From Chloroflexota bacterium (GTDB taxonomy: Bacteria > Chloroflexota > Dormibacteria > Aeolococcales > Aeolococcaceae): a DNA stretch of 5,628 nt. The stretch lies in NCBI GenBank assembly GCA_005889515.1, contig VBHE01000232.1, positions 1 to 5,628 on the forward strand, given 5' to 3'. Shown here piece by piece: positions 5,232 through 5,628 of this stretch. The position numbers and the translations under genes are program-made. Positions within the stretch are counted from its first letter, which is position 1; every line of letters starts with the position of its first letter. The notes beneath the pieces were generated by a model. The model was not told where the DNA came from, did not search any database, and saw only the letters and a program-made list of their open reading frames with translations.

Positions 5232-5236
5232 GGATC

Positions 5237-5628
5237 GTGATTCACCTCCCCGGCGAGTCGCGGCGCACCCCGAGACCCGCGGCCGTCGAGCGTGCTCCCT
5301 TGCTCGTCATCGAGGACAGCCCCGGGGACGCCGAGCTCGTGCAGGCGCTGCTGCGACGCAGCGCGGTGCGGCAGCTCTTCGACGTCACCTCGGTGCCGAG
5401 CCTCGCCGACGCGATGCCGCTCCTCGAGGAGGCCGCGTGCGTCCTCCTCGACCTCGCCCTCCCCGACGCCGAGGGCCTCGACGGGCTGAGGGCGGTGCGC
5501 CTCGCCGCGCCGGATGTCCCCGTCGTCGTGCTGACCGGATACGCCGACGAGGACCTGGGACTCGAGGCGCTGCGCGAGGGTGCGCAGGACTACCTGGTGA
5601 AGGGCGAGATCGACGGACGCCAGCTCAG
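5237..5628 (+). CDS. Receiver-domain signalling protein (RR3), 3' end cut by the window
   Basis: The first 130 codons of a response regulator; the frame runs off the window. After about 20 residues rich in Pro and Arg, a CheY-like receiver begins with LLVIEDSPGDAELV (22-35), supplying E26-D27. Phospho-acceptor Asp72 lies in VLLDLALPDAEGLDGL, Thr100 in VVLTGY, and Lys122 in DYLVKGE. All catalytic receiver residues are present. The signatures EDSPGDAELV and GAQDYLVKGEIDG are typical of receivers fused to non-DNA-binding outputs, such as GGDEF/EAL, PP2C phosphatase or PAS-kinase modules, more than of NarL-type regulators. The output domain is not visible, so this is inference. It differs clearly from RR1 and RR2. 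Its own strong promoter and long structured leader suggest it is expressed independently of the genes upstream. Confidence 0.9.
   Translation, partial: MIHLPGESRRTPRPAAVERAPLLVIEDSPGDAELVQALLRRSAVRQLFDVTSVPSLADAMPLLEEAACVLLDLALPDAEGLDGLRAVRLAAPDVPVVVLTGYADEDLGLEALREGAQDYLVKGEIDGRQL

Noticed and set aside
5123..5236. Known riboswitch (for example cyclic-di-GMP type) in the RR3 leader
   Set aside because: The leader has a strong stem, but no recognised conserved riboswitch core was found by eye.

Overview
The window is GC-rich (roughly 70% by eye) and has no RNA gene, transposase, integrase or CRISPR array. It is a signal-transduction cluster made almost entirely of two-component parts. A cytosolic NarX/DesK-type (HisKA_3) kinase with stacked PAS domains, NarL-type regulators, a short BldC/MerR-like DNA-binding protein, frequent GTG starts and terminator-like hairpins without U-tracts all suggest a high-GC soil-type bacterium. 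An actinobacterium or a relative such as Chloroflexota/Dormibacterota fits; the species cannot be named from the sequence alone.

Layout. On the minus strand, reading leftward from about 3030, lies a two-gene operon. It encodes response regulator RR1 (3008-2247) and, five bases further on, a sensor kinase (2241 to beyond position 1) with the order GAF-PAS-PAS-PAS-HisKA_3-HATPase. Its promoter (TTGACA, 17 bp, TAGCCT) has the -35 box embedded in a perfect 14-bp palindrome. On the plus strand, transcribed divergently across a 167-bp gap, come four genes: a small MerR/BldC-like helix-turn-helix protein (3176-3421); RR2 (3557-4216), a close paralogue of RR1 (about 74% identical in a hand alignment); a 131-residue degenerate, orphan receiver-like protein (4558-4953); and a gene entering at 5237 and cut by the window end that starts with a complete CheY-like receiver (RR3).

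The gaps carry much dyad and repeat structure. There is a 22-bp palindrome upstream of RR2, two GC-rich hairpins after RR2, and a hairpin upstream of the degenerate receiver. A 16-bp near-perfect direct repeat with 22-bp period follows the degenerate receiver gene. A near-consensus sigma70-type promoter (TTGACA, 17 bp, TATCTA) lies upstream of RR3, followed by a long leader with a 12-bp perfect stem. A 14-bp sequence, CACGTGCAACGGTC, occurs once upstream of the helix-turn-helix gene and once inside the RR3 promoter.

How it may work (inference): the multi-PAS kinase senses a cytoplasmic cue and phosphorylates RR1. The nearly identical receiver of RR2, which has no kinase beside it, makes it a likely second substrate. 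RR1 and RR2 have nearly the same recognition helix, so they may share or compete for targets. The helix-turn-helix protein and the shared motif suggest that the separate transcription units are tied into one regulatory circuit.
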